Shown here: one piece after another, positions 23,407 to 33,126 of the stretch
Layout: every line of letters starts with the position of its first letter
How positions within the stretch are numbered: position 1 is the stretch's first letter
Origin: Tricholoma matsutake
Lineage: Eukaryota; Basidiomycota; Agaricomycetes; Agaricales; Tricholomataceae
Direction of reading: 5' to 3'
Length of the DNA stretch: 64,000 nt
Assembly (NCBI GenBank): GCA_026075535.2
Contig: AP026538.1
Location: 11,160,001-11,224,000, forward strand
Translations under genes and position numbers: made by a program
Notes under the pieces: generated by a model
Told to the model about the DNA's origin: nothing
What the model saw: the letters and a program-made list of their open reading frames with translations, nothing else
Databases searched by the model: none

Positions 23407-24521
23407 TCGTGCGAATAGGAAAATCCTGCTCCTCTACAACTTCCAACTTAATCTCCTCTGCAACTTGATCCTTTGCTTCCTCAACATCTACAAGCGCCAA
23501 CAAGTCTTGCAGGAGTTCATCTCATCCCTCAGGGATGAGCATGCAGATATCCTGATGATGGGGACATGCTCCAGCCCTGTGTCCAGTTTCCCCACAATGG
23601 TAGCAGAGATCCAACTTATGTGCACAGCTGCAGGCTGCATCAACATCCATTGGTACTGGGACATTGATGGCTGGTGTGGGAGTTTGATGAACAGGAATGG
23701 GGTTAGGGCGGGGAAGGCTTCGATTGAAGGTGTAGGGTGTATGAGTGGTATTTTGAGCATGGAATGCAGCATTAAACGCCGCATTTGTGAGTTGGTTCTC
23801 GTCACAGAGTGAAGCAGCTTCATACCAAGCAAAGATATCATCGTCCGCTGGGCGTCCTTCCAACATCAGTGCAATCTGGTCCTGAATTTCTTGGTTGAGC
23901 CCCTGTCAGAACTTCACCACCACTGGTAACCCACTCCCATATCCTGCCATGTCCACCAAATCCTTGAACTCATCGATATAGTTGTCCATGGATCGACGTC
24001 CCTGGTGGTAAGTGGATGACTCAAGTCGTGTCACTGCTCGGTGGCATTCATTGAGGGGACAAAAGTGGCATATGAACTCAGCTTGAAAGTCACCCCAAGT
24101 GGAGAAGGGTAGAGAACTGAGTTCTTTAGTTTGATGCAGGATACGGTCCACATAGAGATAGGCACGTTCAGATTTCATGTATGTGAAGGCCCAATAAATT
24201 TTTGCAGCCTCATCGATGAATTGATGTGACTGGAGACTGATGTATAACTCACAGGAATTAAGGAATGCACATCCCTGCACATGTGCACCATTAAATTCAG
24301 TGGGGGGGGGACGGTTTGATCTGGGCGCATTCCTTTGTGGACGCGTTTGGCAGAACGTCATTGTTGGGTGCGCTTGGAGTCATAAAGGGGGAGCTATTGG
24401 TCGTAGGGTTAGTCTGGAGGGTCCTAACGAAGTTTTCGATTGTAGATTTAAGCAAGTTGATTTGCGCACGCATTCCGGAAACGTTGCTTTCAAGCGCATC
24501 AAAATGTTCTGATGCGTCCAT
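23403..24521 (-). pseudogene. A-2 gag, disabled
   Basis: Carries the zinc knuckle CYHCGETGHRAGAC (about 23575-23620). A one-base deletion near 23411 alters the C-terminal PIRSE, and stops occur near 23520, 23868 and 23905. The start is placed at MDASEHF by comparison with A-4. Confidence 0.75.
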
Positions 24522-24687
24522 GTCGCTAGGGGGCGCATTTGGCAAAAATGGCAGCGTAATAAAGGCGAGATTATCTGGAACGGTGTGTAGGGACTCTGTG
24601 GAGCTTTGGGAAGCATTGTCCAGTCCGTACCTGCCTATCTTGGGCAGTGCATTCACGATTTTCAGGCCTTAGGGGAGAGTTTTCTAC

Positions 24688-25113
24688 TATAAGGGCAACC
24701 TAAGCCTCTAGCAAAGGGATTTCCAAAGTTAAAATTATACTACATAATACAGGGATTGGGGACACACCTAGCAAAGGGAAATCCGAAGACAAAACTCTAA
24801 GGATCCCCTTGCTGATGCCCAGTATATGTGAAGATGACAAAAATCAAATATAACCTAAAAATGGAAAAAGGCAGAGATAGGCAGATCAAGGCTGCCAAAT
24901 GACATCATACCAAGGGGTAGGTGTCAGAAGGGGTACTCCGCCTCTAAATCTAAAACTGTCAACATGTACCAACATGATAGAAAGGGAAAATTAGTAATAA
25001 AATCTGGAAAAATCATAGAAAATGAAGAATAGAAGGAAATGAGGTGAGGAAAAATATAGGACGAACATAAAAAATAGGAAAAACACACAGGGCACCCCCC
25101 TAGTCCCCTTACA
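24688..25113 (-). repeat. A-2 5' LTR
   Basis: 426 bp; it differs from the 3' LTR at scattered sites and so is not a fresh insertion. Confidence 0.92.
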
Positions 25114-25118
25114 ATTGC

Positions 25119-26548
25119 CATGTTGCCATCCTTGCATTGTTGTTCCCACTATTCATTTGTTGTCTCCCCAAATTGTGTTCATCACCCCCCCTGCTCGTCT
25201 GTCTTGCCCACTGTTTGTTGCCCTGATGTTTGTTGGTGTTGTCATTTGTTGGCATTGTTGTTGGCATTCATAGGCATTCCTTGTCCTGGTTTCCATCATT
25301 GTCAGCACCTCCAGCTCCCCCTACAAGCAGTGGCTCATAGGTGGGGTGGTGGCAATGCGTGATGTGGCATTCACAGGGTTGATGTCCAGAAACAGTGCCC
25401 CCTGCAACCCTGTGAGCAGTGCTCACAGTGGCAGCATAGGGCACAGGGAATGGTGGGGGTTGTAGCTGGTGGTCACGCAATGTTGATATCAACAGGTAAG
25501 ATCCTAAAGACAAAAAAAAACAAAAGTTATAGTTAGTAGATGTAAGAATACAATCATAAAAAAACATACTCTATGGCCTGAACGACATTAGTTGTCATTC
25601 AGGCCTGTGGGGTGCTGATGACATCGTATCCACATTGTCATTATCATTGTTGTTGTAGGTGTCAGCTGTTGTTAGCATCAGCACAGCATCGTGGGAGCAG
25701 GGGGCAGTGGAAAGGTTAGAATCTAAAAGGAAGAGTATTTGTTAGTAGAAAAGAATAATTTAATGATGAACAAACATACCTGGGGCCCAAACAATGGGCT
25801 AGTTGTCGTTTGGGCCCACATTCCAGTCATTCAGTGCGGTGCTAATGAGGGAGGTGGTGTGGGTGGTAGAGGGAGGTGGCATTGTGGGTCATTGGTAGTC
25901 ATGGGAATTGTTTGAAAAGTGGTGTCACTTTCTTTCTTGTGAGCACAAGCATGACCAAATGGTCCGTGTGCAGCCACATGGTATATAAGCACTCATGAAA
26001 TGAGTACTTCTTGCTCCTAGGGCTTCCATTGCCCTTTCATATACCATAATATATGTACAAATAGTTTATATTAGTTGTATTTCTCAAATACATTACATAG
26101 GTTTACCTGAATAGTGTAGGATATATAGTACCATGAGAAGACCAGTTGCACCAGATTGCAACCAGTTTTTGAATGGTTTTCAATATTTCTCAAATACAGT
26201 CTGACTATTCATGCCTCATTGACACATCTGGGTCAATGACACAAACAATGGTGATGGCTTCAATTTTGTGCAAACGCCCTCAGACTTTTTGCTAAATCCA
26301 TTGGACCCCTTATATGCATACATAGTCTGAATAATATAGTGATGCGGTGGGTAGATGTTACAGGAGAGCACTTTGTAGCCACGATTAGCCAAAAACTAAA
26401 TATTAATGAATGCATTGAAAGCAGAACAAGCCATTTTCTTGAACTGTTTGGAGACCATATTAACAGGATACCTTGTATAATGTTCTGGAGATAGTCATTT
26501 CCCATACATTTGTGTTGGGTTGCAAGGAATTCAAGAAAAGTCTCCAAC
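25119..26548 (-). other. Decayed h3 interior with exon/intron-like units
   Basis: No protein is recognised. On the minus strand there are two intron-like segments with canonical ends and a CTAAC branch-like motif. One runs from GTATG near 25570 to a TTTAG near 25500. The other runs from GTATG near 25778 to TTTTAG near 25720. Each is preceded by a GGCC-stem hairpin (25575-25605 and 25783-25817). The palindrome CTGTGAGCAGTGCTCACAG lies at about 25410-25428. The minus-strand frame at 26260-26547 has no known motif. Confidence 0.35.
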
Positions 26549-26898
26549 TAGTGTTGCCATGGCTCAGCTGCATTTTTTGCTACTTTGGGAAATAAAATAG
26601 CTAAAATTCTGAAAATATTTGAGACCTAGATCACATGATAAGCTGAGGGGTCCTCTGCCAACTCTAAGTGATCTGACCATGGTGCTGGTTCCCATGTTAT
26701 TTAAGTGGCTTGGATGGTGGCTTGCTAAGCTGCATTTTAAGCTGCTTACATAACATGGGAACCAGTGGTCAGATCGCTTAGAGTTAGCAGAGGACCCCTT
26801 GGCTTATCATGTGATCTAGGTCCTCAAATATTTTCAGAATTTTAGCTATTTTATTTCCCAAAGTAGCAAAAAAATGCAGCTGAGCCATGGCAACACTA
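26549..26898. mobile_element. hAT-type foldback MITE h4 (350 bp)
   Basis: The termini are TAGTGTTGCCATGGC and GCCATGGCAACACTA (exact reverse complements). Arms of about 140 bp form an almost complete hairpin. A perfect 8-bp duplication TCTCCAAC lies at 26541-26548 and 26899-26906. It has no coding capacity and lies inside h3. Confidence 0.9.
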
Positions 26899-27537
26899 TC
26901 TCCAACAGAGCCAAATCCTGTGGTTGTGTTCAGTCACATCACACTGGCCAATTGGGAATTGTGCAACTGTGAAAGCATGATATGCAAAAATATATTTTCA
27001 AGCACTCTGTACACCATGGTGAAAAGTCCCAAGACAAGAAGCAGATTCATTGAAAGGAAGTGGGCGATGAAGACAATGACAACAGCGATGAGATCTCATG
27101 GAGATAGTGATTAGAAATCACCTGATGTAGCAATCACATCTTGATGTGACTTTGTGTCAATGACCCAGTTTTGACTGATAACAATTTTTTGGATTGATTA
27201 CCTGCTCTGCATACTGCAACATTGTTTGATAGAGGTTTTTAGTTACTCAGTAGATGGCTGAAGTGTATTACAATGATACTGTCTATTCAGAATGTCTATC
27301 CATAGCATGTTACCAATTTCTGAGGATCATGAATATTTGTTTGGCCCAAAGAGGCATGAATGACTGTAGAGGCAACCAGCAACCCGACTGCTCCCAAAAC
27401 TGGGCAACCGCAACCGATGGTTCAGTTGCATTCGGTTGGGTTCAGTTGGGTTTCCATTTTTTTTTCTGGTTCATTGAACCAGACCTTTAAACACTACTCA
27501 GGCAAGTCAGTCAGTCAGGGTGTGTTCACCCCAACAG

Positions 27538-27700
27538 TGTTAGGGCAACACCCACTATCTGCTGGCTAAGACCATGCAGGTTCTCTCTACAAGAAGGAGG
27601 TGGGATGCACGCGCATGATGGGGGAGTTGATGGTTTTGATGCGAGGGGTTATTAATAGATGAGTTTGTTGACAAAGGCCTTTCACCCCAAAAGTGTACAC
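27538..27700 (-). repeat. Family B LTR fragment, inverted relative to the B-1 LTR
   Basis: Starts TGTTAGGGCAACACCC and follows the B-2 LTR (49505-49905) for about 160 bp before diverging. It is the reverse complement of part of the B-1 LTR that begins 22 bp further on, so the two face each other. Confidence 0.75.
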
Positions 27701-27722
27701 TACTGGGGCTGACCTGTGTTTC

Positions 27723-28453
27723 TGTTAGGAAACCACCCCATTACCTAATAAAATTTCATTTTTATTTTATTATGTCAAATTACACTACATTATGCCAAAT
27801 GATGCCAAATGATGCTACACTTTGATAGCATGAGAATTTTATTTTGCATGCATCAATATGTACATGCATGTATGAGTGCGTCGGTAACAACAATGTACAA
27901 TATATGTAACATAGTATATAAACCCTAAATATATGCCTAGGGGACCCCAGTTGTGTTCTCTTAGGTATTCCACCTATGCTTTTGGTGTGAAAGGCCTTTC
28001 TCAACCAACTCATCTATTAATAACCCCTTGCATCAAAACCATCAATCCCCCCATCACGTGCATGGATCCCGCCCTCTTCTTGTAGAGAGAACCCGCATGG
28101 TCTTAGCTAGCAGATAGAGGGTGTAGGGAACTGCATGGGTTTTACCCGTGGGTTTCCCACACTTTTATTTCCCAATTTATTCAATGAGTTTTGCATGAAA
28201 ACTCATAAAAAATGTTTTTCTGATAGCTATTCAATGGATGCTCATGATACAAGGGACAAAATAATTTATTTTCGACCTTGTCACATGACAGATGTCACCC
28301 AAATATTGTTTTATGTATTAGATCACAAAGAGCCAACAAAAAGCTTCCAGAAAATCATTTTTTCATAATTTTTCATGCAAAACTCATTGAATAAATTAGG
28401 AAATAAAAGCATGGGAAACCCATGCAGTTCCCTAAGTGGGTGTCACCCTAACA
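27723..28453 (+). repeat. B-1 5' LTR with h5 insertion
   Basis: Begins TGTTAGGAAACCACCCC and ends ...CACCCTAACA. It aligns with the B-2 LTRs apart from the 311-bp h5 insertion at 28124-28434 and its duplication. A TATATAAACCC motif near 27915 may be its TATA box. Confidence 0.85.
28124..28434. mobile_element. hAT-type foldback MITE h5 (311 bp) within the B-1 LTR
   Basis: The ends are TAGGGAACTGCATGGG and CCCATGCAGTTCCCTA (exact reverse complements) with arms of about 70 bp. The 8-bp flanks are AGAGGGTG (28116-28123) and AGTGGGTG (28435-28442). The uninterrupted B-2 LTRs have AGTGGGTG there once, confirming the empty site and a one-base change in the left copy. Confidence 0.88.
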
Positions 28454-28941
28454 GAAGAACACAACTTCCTACATCAGTGTGCCTTCTCTTACTTGTGCAT
28501 ACATCATTGTTTCACTGCACCACATCCAATTACTCATCCTTTCGGCACAAGCCAGAAGTACTTGTATATATGTAATCTACCTTTTCTTTCATAAGTCGAT
28601 GCCAGGCCTCGCCTTACATTGCAACTGCCAGTGATCAAGAGGCAGTGCTTATCATTAGGACAGCTGCAACCAGACAACTGATTGGATCTGGTTTAGTTAT
28701 GATTTACATCACTCTATTTGGATGACTATTTTAGTTACAAGCCAGTGTTATCTCCGAGATCAGGCACTGTTGGAGGGGTTATTGATCTGAAGTGTCAAAA
28801 TAGGTGCCCGATGAACGACGAGCAATTGACAAACAATTGACAAAGAATTGATGAACAATCACGTGACCCATAAACATTTGGAGAGGTCCCGACAAACAAA
28901 TCTTGAATTTGTCAAAGTGATTCATCACAGATCTAACAATT

Positions 28942-29088
28942 ATGTCTGAACCCTCAACTTCTAATCCTGGCCCTAATCCTGTTCCCACACCAGCACTAGA
29001 GGTGAAAATTGATGCACTTACAGTGCAAATGTCGCAATTAGTGTCAGTGTTGGCAGCATCACAGCCCCGACAAGCGGAAGTACAGCCA
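28942..29088 (+). pseudogene. B-1 gag, first segment
   Basis: Encodes MSEPSTSNPGPNPVPTP... through ...QAEVQP, matching the B-2 gag start. It is cut by A-3 at the duplication AGCCA. Confidence 0.85.
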
Positions 29089-29516
29089 TATAAGGGCAAC
29101 CTGAGCCTACCTAGCAAAGGGAAATCCGAAGTTAAAATTATACTACATAATACAGGCATTGGGGACACACCTAGCAAAGGGAAATCCGAAGAGAAAACTC
29201 TAAGGATCCCCTTGCTGATGCCCAGTATATGTGAAGATGACAAAAATCAAATATAACCTAAAAATAGAAAAAGGCGGAGATAGGCGGATCAAGGCCGCCG
29301 AATGACATCATACCAAGGGGTATGTGTCGGAAGGGGTACTCCGCCTCTAAATATAAAAGTGTCAACATATACAAACATGATAGCAAGGGAAAATTAGTAA
29401 TAAAATCCAGAAAAATCATAGAAAATGAAGAATAGAAGGAAATGAGGTGGGGAAAAATATGGGACGAACATAAAAAATAGGAAAAACACACAGGGCACCC
29501 CCCTAGTCCCCTTACA
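29089..29516 (-). repeat. A-3 3' LTR
   Basis: 428 bp. It resembles the A-4 LTR with a few differences, including two extra bases (CCTGAGCCTACC) near the left end. Confidence 0.9.
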
Positions 29517-29527
29517 TCACACCCTCT

Positions 29528-32459
29528 CGAAGATGCATCGCCCCGATGCATTCGAAATCGTATACGACCAAAGTCCGTGACTTGAATGCAACGCGGTGCA
29601 GCAGTGTGCCGTCGGTGGAATTCCTCGATTAACCGAGGGGCATTTACGTCAGACTCTTCGACCCATGAGTTCTCCTCATACCCATAACCCTTCCAATGTA
29701 CCAAATACTGGAGTTTTCCTCGACGCAAACGACTGTCCAAGATTGACTCGACTTCATATTGGGGTTCTCCCTCGATCACTGTAGGTGGTGGTGGTGGGTG
29801 TGAATGGCGTCCCGGGAACGGATCTGGGGGAGCTGGAAGCAATTTGATGACATGGAAGACGGGATGGAGTCTGGACATGGAGGCTGGGAGGCATAGACGA
29901 TAGGCATGTGTTCCAACGCACTTGACAATGGGGAAAGGTCCCAAGAAGTGATGAGCGAGTTTCTTGGATGGACGTGTAGTGGAGATGTCACTGGAGTCGA
30001 GATAAACTCGATCACCAACCTTGTACTGAGGGGTTGGGGAGTGGCGCTGGTTGTAAAATCACGCCATGTCATCCTTCGCCTTTGCTAAGGCTGCCCTTGC
30101 CTCCTCCAAGCTATCCCTCATGCGTTCTGTGAACTCATTCACTGTCTCGATGTGTGAGGGAGTTTGGCGAGGTTCAAATCCCATGCGTGGATGTTGTCCA
30201 GTGTCTAAGAGGAAAGGGGTCTGTTGAGTGGAAGCATGGACATGGTTGTTGTACCCGAACTCGGCCAGGGGAAGGAGATCATCCCAATCGTCCTGGCGTT
30301 CATTGACAAAGAGGCGGATGTACTGCTCCAGTTCCTGGTTGACTCGCTCCGTCTGGCCATCAGTTTGTGGGTGATAAGCAGTTGAAGCGAGGAGTTTGAT
30401 CCCCAGGAGTCGGTACAGCTCATGAGTGAACTCTGCCATGAACTGAGGGCCACGATCCGAGAGGAAGGCACCAGGAAGTCCATGTAATTTCCACACATGG
30501 TGGAGGTAGAGTCGAGCGGCACCTAGGGCACTGACAGTGGTGTGAGTGGGAATGAAGTGAGCGCGTTTTCCCACTGAGTCAACTGTGCACATCACCGCAT
30601 CAAACCCGTTTGACTCTGGCAATTCCACCACAAAGTCGACGCTGACAACATCCCAACGACTCTCTGGAACAGGAAGAGGGTGTAGCTCACCAATAGGCTT
30701 GTGACGAGGGACCTTGGTGCGTAAGCAAAGGTCACAAGTGCGACAATACTGACCAATCAGCCATGACATTTGTGGCCACCAATAGTTCCGTGAGGTGAGC
30801 TCCAAGGTCTTCCAGCGTCCGGGGTGGCCAGCAATCTGTGAGTCATGGTGTTGGGATATGATGCGCCGGCGAAGGTCTGGGTCATTGGGAACATAGATGC
30901 GATCCCTGAAATACAACAAGTCCTCCTTTTCAGCCCACTCTGCTGCACATAAGGAAAGGGTCGATCCCTTCCTCAGTTCTTTAACAGCTCGGGCGACAAC
31001 ATCCTCATGTAAACTGCTACGGCTTGCGCGACGAATGTCACGTAGAATGTCCCGCTCCTTGCCCTGGGGTGCGATGCCTTCCAGTGCCCGAATGGTGAAC
31101 AGGTCTGGCTGCAACAGCACAATGTTTTGGTTGTCATCGCAGCCATCCCCATGGTCTGCATGTCGGGATAGGGCATCGGTCTTCCCCATGCTGCAACCCG
31201 GACGGTGGTGCAAGGAGAAGTCGAATCTAGATAGATACAGGGACCAACGAGCTTGATGACGGTTCAATTTCTTGGCCGTCATGAAGTACTCAAGGTTCTT
31301 GTGATCCATCCAAATTTCCACCTTGTGTTGGGCACCCTCGAGGAAGTGTCGCCACTCCTCAAGCGCACGCATTATTGCCAACATCTCCTTGTCATGGATC
31401 TCGTAGTTTCTCTCTACAGCACTAAGGCTTTTGGAGTAGAACGCCACAGGATGCCACTTCTGGTCCTCCGGAGACTGCTGAGACAACACAGCGCCCGTCG
31501 CAAAGTCAGAACTGTCGGCTTCTACACGAAAAGGACGCGAATCGTCAGCAAAGGTAAGGATCGGAGCGGAAGTGACCATCTCCTTAAGCTTTTCGAACGC
31601 CTCCTGTTGTGCATTATCCCACCTCCATGCCTCCTTTCCTGTCAAGTCGAACAGTGGTCGTGCATGATGTGAGAAATCCTTGATAAAACGCCGATAAAAA
31701 TTGATGAAGCCCAGGAAAGACTGCACCTCCTTCTTGTTTGTGGGCGTCGGCCAAGCTGTGACCCCGTTTACCTTGATAGGATCCATCTCCACTTGACCCT
31801 CTGAGATAATCAGGCCGAGGTACTCGATCTTGGTCCTTTCGAACTTGCATTTGTCCTGACGAAGGTAGAGTTTGTACCGTCGAAGTCGCTCTAGGACGAG
31901 GCGCGTGATGCGACGGTGCTCTTCAACCATGCGAGTGAAGATGAGGATGTCGTCGAGATAGATGCAGACAATGCCTTCAAGGATGAGGTCATGGAAGATG
32001 TCGTTCATCATGGTCTGGAAGGTGGCAGGGCTATTAGTAAGGCCAAAGCACATGACAAGCGGTTCAAACAGACCACGGTTGGTACGAAAGGCTGCCTTCC
32101 ACTCATCTCCCTCCTTTATCCTCACATTATTATAGCCCCAACGGACATCGAGCTTGGTGAAGTATCGGGCTCCATGGAGCTGGTTTACGAGTTCAGAGAT
32201 GAGGGGTAGTGGGTAGCGATTTTTGATCGTGATGTTGTTGAGTCTTCTGTAGTCTTGAACCGGTCGAAGTGAGCCATCCTTTTTCTTGACAAAGAAAAAG
32301 GGAGAGGCCATGGGTGACTTCGATGGTCGAATACGTCCAGAGGCCAGGTGCTCGTCGATGAACTGGTCAAGCTGCCGTTGTTCCTCCAGAGAGAGAGGAT
32401 AGACCTTGCAGGATGAAGGCGTTGGGCCGGGGGTGAGTTCGATCGCGTGATCCCATGGC
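29528..32459 (-). pseudogene. A-3 pol, 5'-deleted
   Basis: One long frame (30059-32311) runs from the reverse transcriptase fingers ([13 protein letters not shown]) through YLDD, RNase H and integrase to ...AKAKDDMA. It is then stopped by TGA where A-4 has CGA (Arg). The chromodomain part continues beyond the stop (29258-29944) in frame. The start lies within the reverse transcriptase because of the internal deletion, so no functional polyprotein is possible. Confidence 0.88.
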
Positions 32460-32634
32460 CGCCTCTAAATATAAAAGTGTCAACATATACAAACATGATA
32501 GCAAGGGAAAATTAGTAATAAAATCCGGAAAAATCATAGAAAATGAAGAATAGAAGGAAATGAGGTGGGGAAAAATATGGGACGAACATAAAAAATAGGA
32601 AAAACACACAGGGCACCCCCCTAGTCCCCTTACA
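32460..32634 (-). repeat. A-3 5' LTR, outer 175 bp only
   Basis: Keeps the TGTAAGGGG terminus next to the AGCCA duplication and is fused to pol at CCATGGC|CGCCTCT, with only one or two bases of microhomology. Confidence 0.88.
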
Positions 32635-32639
32635 AGCCA

Positions 32640-32687
32640 GAGATGACAGGAGAAAGAGATATGAGATGGTGGAGATGGTGGAGTGGA
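32640..32687 (+). pseudogene. B-1 gag, middle segment between two family A insertions
   Basis: The sequence between the end of the A-3 duplication and A-4 matches the B-2 gag region encoding TGERDDEMEEMVEW, with a small change in the GATGATGAG stretch. It proves that A-3 and A-4 are separate insertions in one gag gene. Confidence 0.8.
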
Positions 32688-33113
32688 TATAAGGGCAACC
32701 TAAGCCTCTAGCAAAGGGAAATCCGAAGTTAAAATTATACTACATAATACAGGCATTGGGGGCGCACCTAGCAAAGGGAAATCCGAAGAGAAAACTCTAA
32801 GGATCCCCTTGCTGATGCCCAGTATATGTGAAGACGACAAAAATCAAATATAACCTAAAAATAGAAAAAGGCGGAGATAGGCGGATCAAGGCCGCCGAAT
32901 GACATCATACCAAGGGGTATGTGTCGGAAGGGGTACTCCGCCTCTAAATATAAAAGTGTCAACATATACAAACATGATAGCAAGGGAAAATTAGTAATAA
33001 AATCCGGAAAAATCATAGAAAATGAAGAATAGAAGGAAATGAGGTGGGGAAAAATATGGGACGAACATAAAAAATAGGAAAAACACACAGGGCACCCCCT
33101 TAGTCCCCTTACA
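32688..33113 (-). repeat. A-4 3' LTR
   Basis: 426 bp, TG...TA termini on the element strand. No difference from the 5' LTR was found on reading both. Confidence 0.95.
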
Positions 33114-33126
33114 TCACCCCCTCTCT
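33114..33126 (-). other. Polypurine tract of A-4
   Basis: On the element strand AGAGAGGGGGTGA directly precedes the 3' LTR and overlaps the pol stop codon (TAG at 33127-33125). This is the expected position for the plus-strand DNA primer. Confidence 0.7.

Larger units (their letters stand above)
19085..25113 (-). mobile_element. Ty3 chromovirus-like family A, copy A-2 (6029 bp)
   Basis: Full-length minus-strand element between 426-bp LTRs (19085-19510 and 24688-25113), with the 5-bp duplication ATTGC at 19080-19084 and 25114-25118. Same gene order as A-4. It has the most CpG-type changes among the full-length copies and is clearly defective. It lies inside the larger hAT-type element h3. Confidence 0.93.
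18746..27496. mobile_element. Composite hAT-type transposon h3, swollen by nested insertions
   Basis: The left end at 18746 is TAGTGTTTAAAGGTC. The right end at 27496, read as reverse complement, is also TAGTGTTTAAAGGTC, a perfect 15-bp inverted repeat. The flanks are CTCAGGTG (18738-18745) and CTCAGGCA (27497-27504), which differ only as expected if both derive from CTCAGGCG by CpG transitions. Subtracting A-2 (6029 bp), h4 and their duplications leaves about 2.36 kb, a plausible size for a hAT element. No clear transposase was recognised in the decayed interior (exon/intron-like units at 25370-25830 minus; a frame at 26260-26547 minus). Confidence 0.55.
29089..32634 (-). mobile_element. Family A deletion derivative A-3 (3546 bp)
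   Basis: The 3' LTR at 29089-29516 is followed on the plus strand by pol sequence to 32459, which joins directly to the last 175 bp of a 5' LTR (32460-32634). Gag, protease, the first part of reverse transcriptase and most of the 5' LTR are missing. It is flanked by the 5-bp duplication AGCCA (29084-29088 and 32635-32639), so both outer ends are authentic and the loss is internal. Confidence 0.9.
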
